From assembly GCA_050692055.1 (NCBI GenBank), contig JBOGTC010000064.1, forward strand, positions 1 to 58,380: a stretch of DNA of 58,380 nucleotides, given 5' to 3'. This document shows, one piece after another, positions 39,024 to 47,403 of this stretch. Position 1 is the stretch's first letter. Every line of letters begins with the position of its first letter. The notes under the pieces are model-generated. The model saw nothing but the letters and a program-made list of their open reading frames with translations. It had not been told where the DNA came from and searched no databases. The translations under genes and the position numbers were made by a program. Origin of the DNA: JBOGTC01 sp050692055 (GTDB lineage: Bacteria; Chloroflexota; Limnocylindria; QHBO01).

Positions 39024-41717
39024 ATGCAGCAGCCGATGCACGACATCTTCGACCAGTTCAAGCAGCAGCTCCCGGACATCGATCCGGTCGAGACGCAGGA
39101 ATGGCTCGACTCGCTCGACGCCGTCGTTGAGGCGGTCGGCCCGGATCGGGCGCGCTTCATCATCTTCAAGCTCCTCAAGCGCGCGCGGCAGCTGCAGGTC
39201 GGCCTGCCGTCCCTGACGCAGACCCGCTACATCAACACCATCAGCCCCGAGCAGGAGCCGTACTTCCCCGGCGACGAGGCGATGGAGCTGCGCATCCGGC
39301 GCATGATCCGCTGGAATGCGCTGGCCATGGTGCTTCGTGCGAACTCGAAGTTCGAGGGAATCGGCGGTCACCTGTCGACGTACGCCAGCGCCGCCAGCCT
39401 GTACGAGGTGGGCTTCAACCACTTCTTCCGCGGCTCGGACGAGCAGCCCGGGGACCAGGTCTTCTTCCAGGGTCACGCTGCGCCGGGCATCTATGCCCGC
39501 GCCTTCCTCGAGGGTCGCCTAACCGAGGAGCATCTCGACCACTTCCGGCGCGAAGCGCTGACGCCCGAGCGCGGCCTCTCGAGCTACCCGCACCCGCGGC
39601 TCATGCCCGGGTTCTGGCAGTTCCCCACGGTGAGCATGGGGCTGGGACCGATGGCCGCCGTGTACCAGGCGCGCTTCAACCGCTACCTGGCCGCGCGCGG
39701 CATGGCCGACACGAGCAAGTCGCGCGTGTGGGCCTACGTCGGCGACGGCGAGATGGACGAGCCCGAGTCACTCGGCGCGCTGTCACTGGCGGCGCGCGAG
39801 GGCCTCGACAACTTGACCTTCGTCGTGAACTGCAACCTCCAACGCCTGGACGGGCCGGTCCGTGGGAACGGCAAGATCATCCAGGAGCTCGAATCGGTCT
39901 TCAGAGGCGCCGGCTGGCACGTCATCAAGGTCATCTGGGCGCGCGAGTGGGACGACCTGCTGGCGCGGGACAAGGACGGCGTCCTGCTCAGCAAGATGAA
40001 CGAGACGCTCGACGGCGACTACCAGCGCATGGCGGTCAGCGACGGCGCCACCATCCGCGAGCAGTTCTTCGGCCCGGATCCGCGGCTGCGTAAGCTCGTC
40101 GAGCACCTGGAGGACGACGACCTCGCCCGGCTGCGACGCGGCGGCCACGACTACCGGAAGGTGTATGCGGCGTACGCGGCCGCGGTCGAGCACAAGGGCG
40201 CGCCCACCGTCATCCTGGCCAAGACGGTGAAGGGCTGGACGCTCGGGCCGGGCATCGCCGGCCGCAACGTCACCCACCAGGCGAAGAAGCTGACGGCCGA
40301 CGAGCTCAAGATCTTCCGGGACAGGCTCGAGCTGCCGATCCCCGACGACAAGCTCAAGGACGCGCCGTACTACCACCCGGGCAGCGATTCGCCGGAGATC
40401 CAGTACATGCTCGAGCGCCGGGCGCAGCTGGGCGGCGTGCTGCCCAAGCGAATCGTCCGCTCCAAGCCGCTGCCGGCGCCGAAGGACGCCGCCTTCGATG
40501 AGCTCCTCGGCGGCTCGGATCGGCCGGCGAGCACGACCATGGCCTTCAGCCGGCTCGTCCGCAACCTCGTGCGCGACCCACAGATCGGCAAACGCGTGGT
40601 CCCCATCATCCCCGACGAGGCCCGAACCTTCGGCATGGATCCGCTGTTCAAGGAGGCTGGCATCTACAACCCGCTCGGCCAGCGCTATACGGCGGTCGAC
40701 AAGGAGCTGCTGCTCTCCTACGTCGAAAAGACCGATGGCCAGCTGCTGGAGGAGGGCATCACCGAGGCCGGCTCGATGTCCTCGTTCCAGGCGGCCGGCA
40801 CCGCCTACGCCACCTGGGGCGAGCCGATGATCCCGTTCTACACCTTCTACTCGATGTTCGGCTTCCAGCGCACCGGGGACCAGATCTGGGCCTTCGGAGA
40901 CTCGCGCGGGCGCGGCTTCATGATGGGCGCCACGGCCGGCCGCACCACGCTGACCGGCGAGGGGCTGCAGCACGACGACGGGCAGAGCCACGTCCTCGCC
41001 TCCACCGTGCCCAACGTGCTCGCCTACGACCCGGCCTTCGCCTTCGAGCTGGCGCTCATCGTGCGCGACGGCATCCGCCGCATGTACGGTGAGCGCGGCG
41101 AGGACGTCTTCTACTACATCACCATCTACAACGAGACCTGGCCGCAGCCGGCCATGCCCGAGGGCGTCGAGGACGGCGTCCTGCGCGGCCTGTATCGGTA
41201 CCGTGCCGCCGAGCGCGGCTCGCGACGCATGCAGCTGCTCGCCTCCGGACCGATCCTGCAGCAGGCCCTCCGTGCCCAGGAGATCCTGGGCGAGCGCTTC
41301 GACGTGGCCGCGGACGTGTGGAGCGCCACCAGCTTCCAGCAGCTGCGGAACGAGGCGCTGGACGTCGAGCGCTGGAACCGACTGCATCCCGACGCCGAGC
41401 AGCGCATCCCGTACGTGCGGCGCTGCCTCGACCCGGCCGAGGGACCGATCGTCGGCGCCACGGACTACATGAAGGCCGTGCCCGACATGGTCGCCCGCTG
41501 GATCGACCGGCCGTTCACCGTGCTGGGCACCGACGGTTTCGGTCGCTCCGATACGCGCGAGGCGCTGCGCACTCACTTCGAGGTCAACGCCGAGCACATC
41601 ACCTACGCCGCCCTCCACGGGCTCTGCCTCGACGGCGCCTCGTCGCCCGACGAGCTGAAGCGCGCCATCGCCGAGCTCGGCATCGACCCGGAGCGCGTCA
41701 ACCCGCTTTTCGCCTGA
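39024..41717 (+). CDS. aceE: Pyruvate dehydrogenase E1, homodimeric type
   Basis: 897 aa, full length for AceE. It decarboxylates pyruvate with thiamine diphosphate and acylates E2. Family blocks are 'DPVETQEWLDSLDAVV', 'NAYFPGD'-like 'PYFPGDEAMELRIR', the cofactor motif 'YVGDGEMDEPESLGALSLA' with 'NCNLQRLDGPVRGN' (about residues 238-275), 'FGMDPLFKEAGIYNPLGQRY' and 'TVPNVLAYDPAFAFELA'. The organism therefore has both this E1 and the heterotetrameric E1 at 15053-17105, but only one E2 and E3 in the window. It ends at a 249-bp gap that contains GC-rich tandem repeats and repeat copy C. Confidence 0.96.
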   Translation: MQQPMHDIFDQFKQQLPDIDPVETQEWLDSLDAVVEAVGPDRARFIIFKLLKRARQLQVGLPSLTQTRYINTISPEQEPYFPGDEAMELRIRRMIRWNALAMVLRANSKFEGIGGHLSTYASAASLYEVGFNHFFRGSDEQPGDQVFFQGHAAPGIYARAFLEGRLTEEHLDHFRREALTPERGLSSYPHPRLMPGFWQFPTVSMGLGPMAAVYQARFNRYLAARGMADTSKSRVWAYVGDGEMDEPESLGALSLAAREGLDNLTFVVNCNLQRLDGPVRGNGKIIQELESVFRGAGWHVIKVIWAREWDDLLARDKDGVLLSKMNETLDGDYQRMAVSDGATIREQFFGPDPRLRKLVEHLEDDDLARLRRGGHDYRKVYAAYAAAVEHKGAPTVILAKTVKGWTLGPGIAGRNVTHQAKKLTADELKIFRDRLELPIPDDKLKDAPYYHPGSDSPEIQYMLERRAQLGGVLPKRIVRSKPLPAPKDAAFDELLGGSDRPASTTMAFSRLVRNLVRDPQIGKRVVPIIPDEARTFGMDPLFKEAGIYNPLGQRYTAVDKELLLSYVEKTDGQLLEEGITEAGSMSSFQAAGTAYATWGEPMIPFYTFYSMFGFQRTGDQIWAFGDSRGRGFMMGATAGRTTLTGEGLQHDDGQSHVLASTVPNVLAYDPAFAFELALIVRDGIRRMYGERGEDVFYYITIYNETWPQPAMPEGVEDGVLRGLYRYRAAERGSRRMQLLASGPILQQALRAQEILGERFDVAADVWSATSFQQLRNEALDVERWNRLHPDAEQRIPYVRRCLDPAEGPIVGATDYMKAVPDMVARWIDRPFTVLGTDGFGRSDTREALRTHFEVNAEHITYAALHGLCLDGASSPDELKRAIAELGIDPERVNPLFA

Positions 41718-41736
41718 GCGCCGCGCGTGGCGGCAC

Positions 41737-41772
41737 GTGGGCGGCGTGCGTGGGCGGCGTGCGTGGGCGGCG
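41737..41772 (+). repeat. GC-rich tandem repeat after aceE
   Basis: GTGGGCGGCGTGC occurs twice in tandem (41737-41749, 41750-41762) with a partial third copy, then a GGGCCGTTGCCGCCGGGCCG direct repeat leads straight into repeat copy C. Confidence 0.7.
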
Positions 41773-41791
41773 GGCCGTTGCCGCCGGGCCG

Positions 41792-41928
41792 TTGCACCAG
41801 ATGGAGCTAACGGTGAAGAAGAGGCCGACACGGGGCCGTTCTTCCCCGCCGGTTTCACCACATGCAACGCACGGGGAACATCAGGCCGCCGAGGCCGTCT
41901 TCTTCCCCGTTATCTCCACCACATGCAA
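41792..41928 (-). repeat. 137-bp dispersed intergenic repeat, copy C (inverted)
   Basis: It runs from TTGCA (41792) to TGCAA (41928), 137 bp. The internal boundary TGCAA is at 41863-41867, so the 76-nt hairpin part comes first and the 61-nt part second: the orientation is opposite to copies A and B. In the 61-nt part GGCC-tcggc-GGCC and GGGGAA/TTCCCC pair, a different sequence but the same shape as the hairpins in A and B. It lies between convergent aceE and the J-domain gene. Confidence 0.85.
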
Positions 41929-41966
41929 TGAGGCGCGGCCAAGAAGGCGCGGCCAACCCGCCAAGG

Positions 41967-42434
41967 CTAGCCGGTGAGCAGGCGCGTGCCGCAGGCGGCG
42001 CAGTAGCTGTCCTCGGCGCCGATCACCACGCGACAGATACGGCAGCGCCGCGGCGCCAGAGCCATCAACGTGGCCCGAAGGCCGGCCCACGTCGCACGAG
42101 CGTAGCGCTCCGGGACGTTCGGTGAGCGCCGCGCCGACTCGATCGGCGGCCAGGCGTGGAGCATCGGTTCCCGGGGACGCGCGACCGCCGCATGCCATCG
42201 CCAGCGGGCGACGTCGTACTCCGCCCGCGACGCCGGATCGGTCATCACCCGGCGCACGGCGTTGACGACCTGCATCTCCTCGGTCGCGCGCCCCGACCGG
42301 TTGCGATCGGGGTGGAACGTGCGCGACAGGCGGCGGCAGGCAGCGGCAATCTCATCCGCTGAGGCTTGTGGGGGGAGCCCGAGCAGCCGATACGCATCGC
42401 GCTCGGGACGATATGGCAGGAGTCGCAGGGTCAT
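41967..42434 (-). CDS. J-domain protein with C-terminal zinc ribbon
   Basis: 155 aa. The J domain is at the N-terminus: 'DAYRLLGLPPQASADEIAAA', HPD in 'SRTFHPDRNRSGR', then 'VNAVRRVMTDPASRAEYDVA'. The last 35 residues hold 'CRICRVVIGAEDSYCAACG', two CxxC-type pairs that should bind zinc. It would recruit DnaK to a client through the ribbon. The function is unknown. It diverges from the operon starting at 42619; the 184-bp gap carries an A+T-rich segment with a strong promoter for that operon. Confidence 0.78.
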   Translation of the reverse strand: MTLRLLPYRPERDAYRLLGLPPQASADEIAAACRRLSRTFHPDRNRSGRATEEMQVVNAVRRVMTDPASRAEYDVARWRWHAAVARPREPMLHAWPPIESARRSPNVPERYARATWAGLRATLMALAPRRCRICRVVIGAEDSYCAACGTRLLTG

Positions 42435-42533
42435 GGGTCTCGGAGCGCCATGGTACAGGCCGGCTTTGGCGCCTGCACGCCGATTTCGGGCCTCCTCATT
42501 ACGAAGGAAGAGGTGCTATTTGTGAATATAGAG

Positions 42534-42562
42534 TTGACAAACTGATAGCCGATTGGTATTGT
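42534..42562 (+). promoter_or_regulatory. Consensus sigma-70-type promoter
   Basis: TTGACA (42534-42539), a perfect -35, is followed after exactly 17 nt by TATTGT (42557-42562). The surrounding 42490-42600 is the most A+T-rich stretch in the window. Most other promoters here have no recognisable -35, so this one stands out. It should drive the genes from 42619 to 47387. Confidence 0.75.
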
Positions 42563-42618
42563 TCGTCCATCACCCACTTATGAAGGTTGAGGGCCAATTC
42601 CCTCAGGAGCCGATCAAG

Positions 42619-42765
42619 ATGTACGACTACAGGCTGTTCTTCGCGAATACGACCCTCGACGAAAAGGATCGGCCACGGCGACGCACCATCGGCCAGGAGG
42701 TCGACAAGCGGATCTACCAGCTGCCGCGCGACCGCCGCACAGTGCGCGAGTCGGGGCGCCGCTGA
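42619..42765 (+). CDS. Small basic protein of unknown function
   Basis: 48 aa, beginning MYDYRLFFANTTLDEKDRPR and ending in an Arg-rich tail. The ATG has AGGAG at 42605-42609, 9 nt upstream, one of the best ribosome sites in the window, and lies 57 nt downstream of the promoter's -10. An upstream in-frame ATG at 42580 would add 13 residues but has no ribosome site. I recognise no family. Being first in the operon, 4 nt before DUF2089, it may be a regulatory or structural partner. It could also be a fortuitous frame; the ribosome site argues otherwise. Confidence 0.55.
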   Translation: MYDYRLFFANTTLDEKDRPRRRTIGQEVDKRIYQLPRDRRTVRESGRR

Positions 42766-42769
42766 GGCC

Positions 42770-43222
42770 ATGGTTCACGACGTCATCGCCACCTGCCCGG
42801 TCTGCGCCGATGAGCTCACCATCACGCGGCTCCACTGCCGCAACTGCGGAAGCGCGCTGGAGGGTGAGTTCGGGGTGGGCCGCTTCGGGCGCCTCGACCG
42901 CGAGCAGATGGGCTTGCTCGAGAGTTTTCTGCGGTCCCGCGGCAACCTCAAGGAGATGGAGCGCGAGCTCGGCATCAGCTACCCCACCGTGCGCGGCCGG
43001 GTCGACGCGCTGATCCGTTCCCTCGGCCTGGCCGACGGTGCCGCCGCGGCGACCGATGACGACGGCTTTGGCGCCAACCTCGACGAGGACGTCGACGCCG
43101 ATGAGCCCGAGACAACCGATGCATCGGCCGAGCGACGCTCCGTCCTCGAGCGCCTGGCGCGGAAGGAGATCAGTGCCGATGATGCCGCGGCCGCGCTTCG
43201 CGAGCTGGGAACGCGCGGCTGA
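42770..43222 (+). CDS. DUF2089-type zinc-ribbon/HTH protein
   Basis: 150 aa. The N-terminus 'IATCPVCADELTITRLHCRNCGS' is a four-Cys zinc ribbon. 'LDREQMGLLESFLRSRGNLKEMERELGISYPTVRGRVDALI' (about 40-85) is a helix-turn-helix typical of DUF2089, so it may bind DNA. An acidic linker leads to 'RRSVLERLARKEISADDAAAAL' at the C-terminus, a short helical motif that also occurs in the next two proteins. It may regulate its own operon. The stop overlaps the next ATG by 1 nt. Confidence 0.85.
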   Translation: MVHDVIATCPVCADELTITRLHCRNCGSALEGEFGVGRFGRLDREQMGLLESFLRSRGNLKEMERELGISYPTVRGRVDALIRSLGLADGAAAATDDDGFGANLDEDVDADEPETTDASAERRSVLERLARKEISADDAAAALRELGTRG

Positions 43223-44244
43223 TGGCGATCTTCGTCCGCACGCAGGAGATCGAGCACGAGATCGGCGATGCCGGCCGGCTCGCCCTGCGGGTGACGAGCC
43301 CGGACGTCGAGATGCACGCGGTCGACGGCGCAACCGCACGGGTGCGCGTGAGATTCGAGATCCGCGCAACCTCGGAGGCCGAGGCCGACGAGCTCTTCGA
43401 AGGCCTTCGCTTCCGTGCGCAGGAGCTCGCCGGTTCGCTCGAGGTGACCGAACCGAAGCACGGGCCGAGCGGCATCGGCTCGCTGGTCCGATTGCTCGGG
43501 ATCGGCAGCGGCCAGGTCGACACCAGCGTCGAGGTGGACGCGCCGCACGGCTGTGACCTCCGATTCGACGGGGTCAGCGCGGACCTCACCTCCACCGGCT
43601 TCCGCAGCTCCCAGCAGTACCGCACCGTCTCCGGCGACCTCGTCCTCGACCGGATCGGCGGCGAGGTCCGCGTGCGCGGCGTGTCGAGCGACATCAGCCT
43701 GCGCGCCGACACGCCGCTCCGCTCGCTCGAGGTCAACACCGTCAGCGGCGACATCTCCGCGGTCGCGCCACGCGTTGAGCAGCTCCGGGCGGTGACGGTG
43801 AGCGGCGATGTCGAGCTCGAGGCTGCGCTGGCCGACGGGCCCGAGCACCGCGTGGAAACCGTCAGCGGCGACCTGTCGCTCGGCGTGCTCGGTGGCATCA
43901 CCGTCGAGGTGCGGGGCCTTTCGACCGACGTCGACATCCGGCTCCCACACCGCGCCGAGGGCTCGCGTGACCGGCGCCGGTACGTGATCGGCGACGGAGC
44001 CGCGCATCTCCTGTTCAGCTCGATGTCCGGCGACGTCGAGGTTCGCACCGCTCGTCGCGGCGCCGGCTTCCCGACGCCGCCGACCGCACCCGTACCGCCA
44101 ACGCCACCCACGCCGCCGGAAGCTCCACGGGGAGCGGATCTCACGCTCGACGAGGACGAACAGCTGGGCGTGCTCCGCGCGCTGGAGCGTGGCGAGATCG
44201 ACGTCGACGAGGCCGCGCGCCGGCTTGGCGGGGAGGGACGCTGA
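43222..44244 (+). CDS. DUF4097 beta-strand repeat protein with SHOCT-like C-terminus
   Basis: 340 aa. The central part (about 100-275) repeats 'TVSGDLVLDRIGGEVRVRGVSSD', 'TVSGDISAV', 'TVSGDVELEA', 'TVSGDLSLG' and 'SMSGDVEV', the pattern of DUF4097 (YvlB-like) beta-helix proteins. A Pro/Thr linker leads to 'EQLGVLRALERGEIDVDEAARRL', the same helical motif as in the flanking gene products. There is no signal peptide. YvlB-like proteins of Firmicutes occur in envelope-stress operons; by analogy this one may scaffold at the membrane. ATG 43222 overlaps the previous stop; the next gene starts at the last base of its stop. Confidence 0.85.
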   Translation: MAIFVRTQEIEHEIGDAGRLALRVTSPDVEMHAVDGATARVRVRFEIRATSEAEADELFEGLRFRAQELAGSLEVTEPKHGPSGIGSLVRLLGIGSGQVDTSVEVDAPHGCDLRFDGVSADLTSTGFRSSQQYRTVSGDLVLDRIGGEVRVRGVSSDISLRADTPLRSLEVNTVSGDISAVAPRVEQLRAVTVSGDVELEAALADGPEHRVETVSGDLSLGVLGGITVEVRGLSTDVDIRLPHRAEGSRDRRRYVIGDGAAHLLFSSMSGDVEVRTARRGAGFPTPPTAPVPPTPPTPPEAPRGADLTLDEDEQLGVLRALERGEIDVDEAARRLGGEGR

Positions 44245-44705
44245 TGCCCGATGAGCTCGAGTCCATGCTTCGGCTGGTCGCCGATGGCACGCTCACCCCG
44301 GAGCAGGCCGCGCCGATCATCGAGGCGCTCTCGCGCGTGGAACCCGCCGAGCGGGCCGAGCAGCGGCCTGGCATCCACGGCCGCCTCGAGCGTCGCCTGG
44401 CACGAGCCCATCGACGCGCCGAGCGAGCGCACGAGCGGTTCGAGCAGGCGCACATCCGCGCAGAGGACCGCGCGACCGGCGGAGGCCGTGGCCGGCAGCT
44501 GCGGATCCGGGTCACCGAGCACGGGCGACAGGTCGTCAACCTGCGCATCCCCCTCGGCTTCGTCGATGCGGCGCTCAACTTCGTTCCCGGCATTGGCGGC
44601 GACCAGAGCGAGCGGATTCGCGAGGCGGTCCGCGCCGGCGCCCTCGGCCCGATCATCGACGTGGAGGATCCGGACGGGGACGGCGTCCTGATCAGCCTCG
44701 AATGA
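44244..44705 (+). CDS. SHOCT-like helical protein of unknown function
   Basis: 153 aa. The first 30 residues, 'LESMLRLVADGTLTPEQAAPIIEAL', are the short helical motif seen at the C-termini of the two upstream proteins. Residues about 40-80 are a very charged Arg/Glu/His helix, likely coiled coil. The remainder ('LRIRVTEHGRQVVNLRIPLGFVDAAL...') is a small alpha/beta region ending in an Asp-rich 'DVEDPDGDGVLISLE', common in YvlB-family N-terminal modules. Function unknown. It overlaps the next ATPase gene by ATGA. Confidence 0.75.
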   Translation: MPDELESMLRLVADGTLTPEQAAPIIEALSRVEPAERAEQRPGIHGRLERRLARAHRRAERAHERFEQAHIRAEDRATGGGRGRQLRIRVTEHGRQVVNLRIPLGFVDAALNFVPGIGGDQSERIREAVRAGALGPIIDVEDPDGDGVLISLE

Positions 44706-45712
44706 GTGCCGCGATCGAGGCGCGCGGCCTCACCAAGGACTTCGAGAAGGGGCGACGCACGATCTGGCAGCGGCTTCGCCGCGAGCCGGACCGACGAGAG
44801 ACGTTCCGCGCCGTCGACGGTATCGACCTCCACGTGGAGGAAGGCGAGGTGTTCGGGATCCTAGGCCCGAACGGCGCCGGCAAGACCACGACCATGCGGA
44901 TGCTCGCCACGCTCCTGGAGCCGACCGCCGGAACCGCCACGGTCCTGGGGCACGACCTCGTTGCCGAGTCGCGCAAGATTCGGCGCCGCCTGGGCGCTGT
45001 CCTCTCCGGCGAGCGAAGCCTGTACTGGAAGCTCACCGCACGCGAGAACCTCGAATACTTCGCCGCTCTCTACCACGTCCCGGCGCGAGAGACCCCACGC
45101 CGGATCGCGGAGATCCTCGAGGTCGTGCATCTCACCGAGCGTGCCGACGACTACGTGGAGAAGTTCAGCACCGGCATGCGGCAGCGGCTCGTCCTCGCCC
45201 GCGCGCTCCTTCCGGCGCCCTCGCTCCTGCTCCTCGACGAGCCGACGGTCGGGCTCGACCCACAGGCCTCGCGCGACCTGCGCGAGCGGGTGCTGCAGCT
45301 CCGCGACGAGGGTCGCACCGTGCTCCTCACGACGCACTACATGGAGGAGGCCGACCAGCTCTGCGACCGGATCGCGATCGTCGACCATGGGCGGGTCGTG
45401 GCGCTCGACACGCCGGAGCGGCTGAAGCGCGACCTGCGGGCAACGGAGGTCGTCCGGCTCGAGATCCAGGCCACGGAGGGAGCGGAGCCGGCGTTGGTGA
45501 GACGGCTCGCCCAGGACGGCTCAGTCACGAAGTCCGACCGGATCGACGGCTGGCTCCATCTCACCATCCACTGCGCCTCCGCCCGGACGCTGGTACCGCT
45601 GGCGATCGACGCCGCGCGGGCCGAGTCGTCAGAGGTGCGCCACATCGAGGTCCTGCCGGTCTCGCTCGAGGACGTCTTCATCTCCCTCACCGGCCGGGCG
45701 CTGCGCGAATGA
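44702..45712 (+). CDS. ABC-2 exporter ATPase
   Basis: 336 aa. Walker A GPNGAGKTTT, signature FSTGMRQRL (Thr in place of the common Gly-Gly), Walker B 'LLLLDEPTVGLDP' and H-loop 'LLTTHYMEEADQL' are all present. An insertion 'KGRRTIWQRLRREPDRRET' before Walker A is typical of the YhaQ/NatA-like and antibiotic-resistance ATPases. Together with the next two genes it makes an exporter that is coupled by ATGA overlaps at both ends to its neighbours, so it belongs to the DUF2089/DUF4097 operon. The substrate is unknown. Confidence 0.9.
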   Translation: MSAAIEARGLTKDFEKGRRTIWQRLRREPDRRETFRAVDGIDLHVEEGEVFGILGPNGAGKTTTMRMLATLLEPTAGTATVLGHDLVAESRKIRRRLGAVLSGERSLYWKLTARENLEYFAALYHVPARETPRRIAEILEVVHLTERADDYVEKFSTGMRQRLVLARALLPAPSLLLLDEPTVGLDPQASRDLRERVLQLRDEGRTVLLTTHYMEEADQLCDRIAIVDHGRVVALDTPERLKRDLRATEVVRLEIQATEGAEPALVRRLAQDGSVTKSDRIDGWLHLTIHCASARTLVPLAIDAARAESSEVRHIEVLPVSLEDVFISLTGRALRE

Positions 45713-46554
45713 GCGTCGCCGACCTGCGGGCCGACGTGCGGGCATTTGGCGCAGCGACGCTGAAGGAGTGGCGCATTCTGCGCCGCTATCCCGGCACGAT
45801 CCTCTCGTTCGTCTTCTGGCCGGTCGCGCTGCCGCTCGCCTTCGTCTTCCAGGCCGAGGCGTTCGCAGGTGGACGGAGCGACACGATCGGCGCGTTCGCG
45901 ACCCGTACGGGCACCGAGCAGATCGCGGGGTTTCTCTTCGTCGGCTGGGCGACCTACATGTGGCTCAGCCTGATCCTGTGGGGCCCGGGAACCGCGCTGC
46001 GCACGGAGCAGATCCGCGGCTCGCTGGAGGCCATCTTCCTGACGCCGGCGTCGCGGCTCGTCGTCCTCTTCGGGCCGGCGGTGAGCCAGCTCGCCTGGGC
46101 GGTCTGGATCTCCGTCGTCGTCGGCGTCGCGCTCTGGATCGGCTTCGGCATCACGATCGGGCCCCTCGAGGCGCTCCGCGCCCTGGGGGTGATCATCGTC
46201 GGTGTGCCGGCGCTCTACGCGATCGGCGCGCTCTTCGCTTCGGTCGTCCTGCGCTTCGGCGACGTCCACGCGCTCGTGCAGGGGGTGCGCGGCCTGTTCA
46301 CCGCGGTGTGCGGGATGAGCTTCCCGATCGTCGTGCTGCCGGACTGGGCGCAGACCATCGCCCTATCTCTCCCGCCGACCTACTTGATCGCCGACCTGCG
46401 GGCCGTCCTCCTCGCGGGCGCGGGGCTCGGCCGGATCGCCGGCGACCTGCTCGTCCTGGCGGGGATGGGTGCCGTCCTCTCCGTCCTCGCCGTGCTCGCC
46501 TTCGCCCATACCGAGCGGTATGCGCGGCGCGGCGGCAGGCTGGCGCAGTACTGA
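45709..46554 (+). CDS. ABC-2 permease, first of pair
   Basis: 281 aa with six hydrophobic helices. 'LRRYPGTILSFVFWPVALPLAFVFQ' is the first helix and 'GLFTAVCGMSFPIVVLPDWAQ' with 'LPPTYLIADLRAVLL' is the ABC-2 signature. It overlaps the ATPase gene by 4 nt and ends in a TGATG overlap with the second permease gene. The second permease shares the 'FPIVVLPD' block. Confidence 0.88.
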   Translation: MSVADLRADVRAFGAATLKEWRILRRYPGTILSFVFWPVALPLAFVFQAEAFAGGRSDTIGAFATRTGTEQIAGFLFVGWATYMWLSLILWGPGTALRTEQIRGSLEAIFLTPASRLVVLFGPAVSQLAWAVWISVVVGVALWIGFGITIGPLEALRALGVIIVGVPALYAIGALFASVVLRFGDVHALVQGVRGLFTAVCGMSFPIVVLPDWAQTIALSLPPTYLIADLRAVLLAGAGLGRIAGDLLVLAGMGAVLSVLAVLAFAHTERYARRGGRLAQY

Positions 46555-47387
46555 TGGACGACCTGCGCCGGGAGGCGCGCGCCGCGTGGGCGATCGCGCG
46601 CAAGGAGCTCCAGGTCACCCTTCGCTATCGGCTCAACGCCGTGAACCGGGTGGTGCAGCCGGTCTACCCGGTGCTCATCCCGGGAATCCTGCTGGGCGCC
46701 ACGTTCGCCGTCGGTGGCGAGGCGGTCGGGCTGGCGGAGAGTGCCGGAACCACCGACATCGTCGGCTACCTGTTCCTCGGCATGCTGGCCCTGACGGTAG
46801 CCGCGGCCGGCTTCTGGGACGTCGCCTTCTCGATCAAGCTAGAGCTCGACGCCGGCACGCTGGAGCCCGCCTGGCTCACGCCGACCCGGCGCGAGACGTT
46901 CATCATCGGCCAGACGATCGCCGGGATGATCCTGGCGGCCGTCACCACCGCGGTCCTCCTCGTCGTCGGCGTGGTCATCTTCGGCGCCTCGCTCGTGCCC
47001 CAGCTGGCAGTCGCCATCCCGGTCCTGGCGCTCACCTCGGTCGGCGTGCTTGGAATCGGCTACCTCGTCGGGGCGATCGTCCTGCGCATGCGTGACGCGA
47101 ACTTCTTCGTCGACGCTGCGGACTTCACCTTCGTGGCCCTCTCCGGCGCCGCGTTCCCGATCGTCGTCCTTCCCGACCTCCTCCGTTGGCTCGCGTACCT
47201 GCTGCCGACCACCCACGCCCTCGACCTCGTGCGCGTCGCCGCGCTGGGGACACGGCCGCTCCTGCCGGCGCCGGTGGAGTGGACGATGCTCGCCGTGACA
47301 AGCGCCGCCCTCGTGCTCATCGGTCGCCGCACGTGGCTCGCCACCGAGCACCGCATGCGAATCCGCGGCACCCTCGGCCAGCACTGA
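46554..47387 (+). CDS. ABC-2 permease, second of pair
   Basis: 277 aa, six hydrophobic helices. 'ALSGAAFPIVVLPDLLRWLAYLLPTTHALDLVRVAALG' near residue 200 is the signature block also found in the partner permease. ATG 46554 begins on the last base of the previous stop codon. It ends the operon; a 16-bp gap separates it from an MFS remnant. Confidence 0.88.
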   Translation: MDDLRREARAAWAIARKELQVTLRYRLNAVNRVVQPVYPVLIPGILLGATFAVGGEAVGLAESAGTTDIVGYLFLGMLALTVAAAGFWDVAFSIKLELDAGTLEPAWLTPTRRETFIIGQTIAGMILAAVTTAVLLVVGVVIFGASLVPQLAVAIPVLALTSVGVLGIGYLVGAIVLRMRDANFFVDAADFTFVALSGAAFPIVVLPDLLRWLAYLLPTTHALDLVRVAALGTRPLLPAPVEWTMLAVTSAALVLIGRRTWLATEHRMRIRGTLGQH

Positions 47388-47403
47388 CGGCCTTACTGGG
47401 GCG

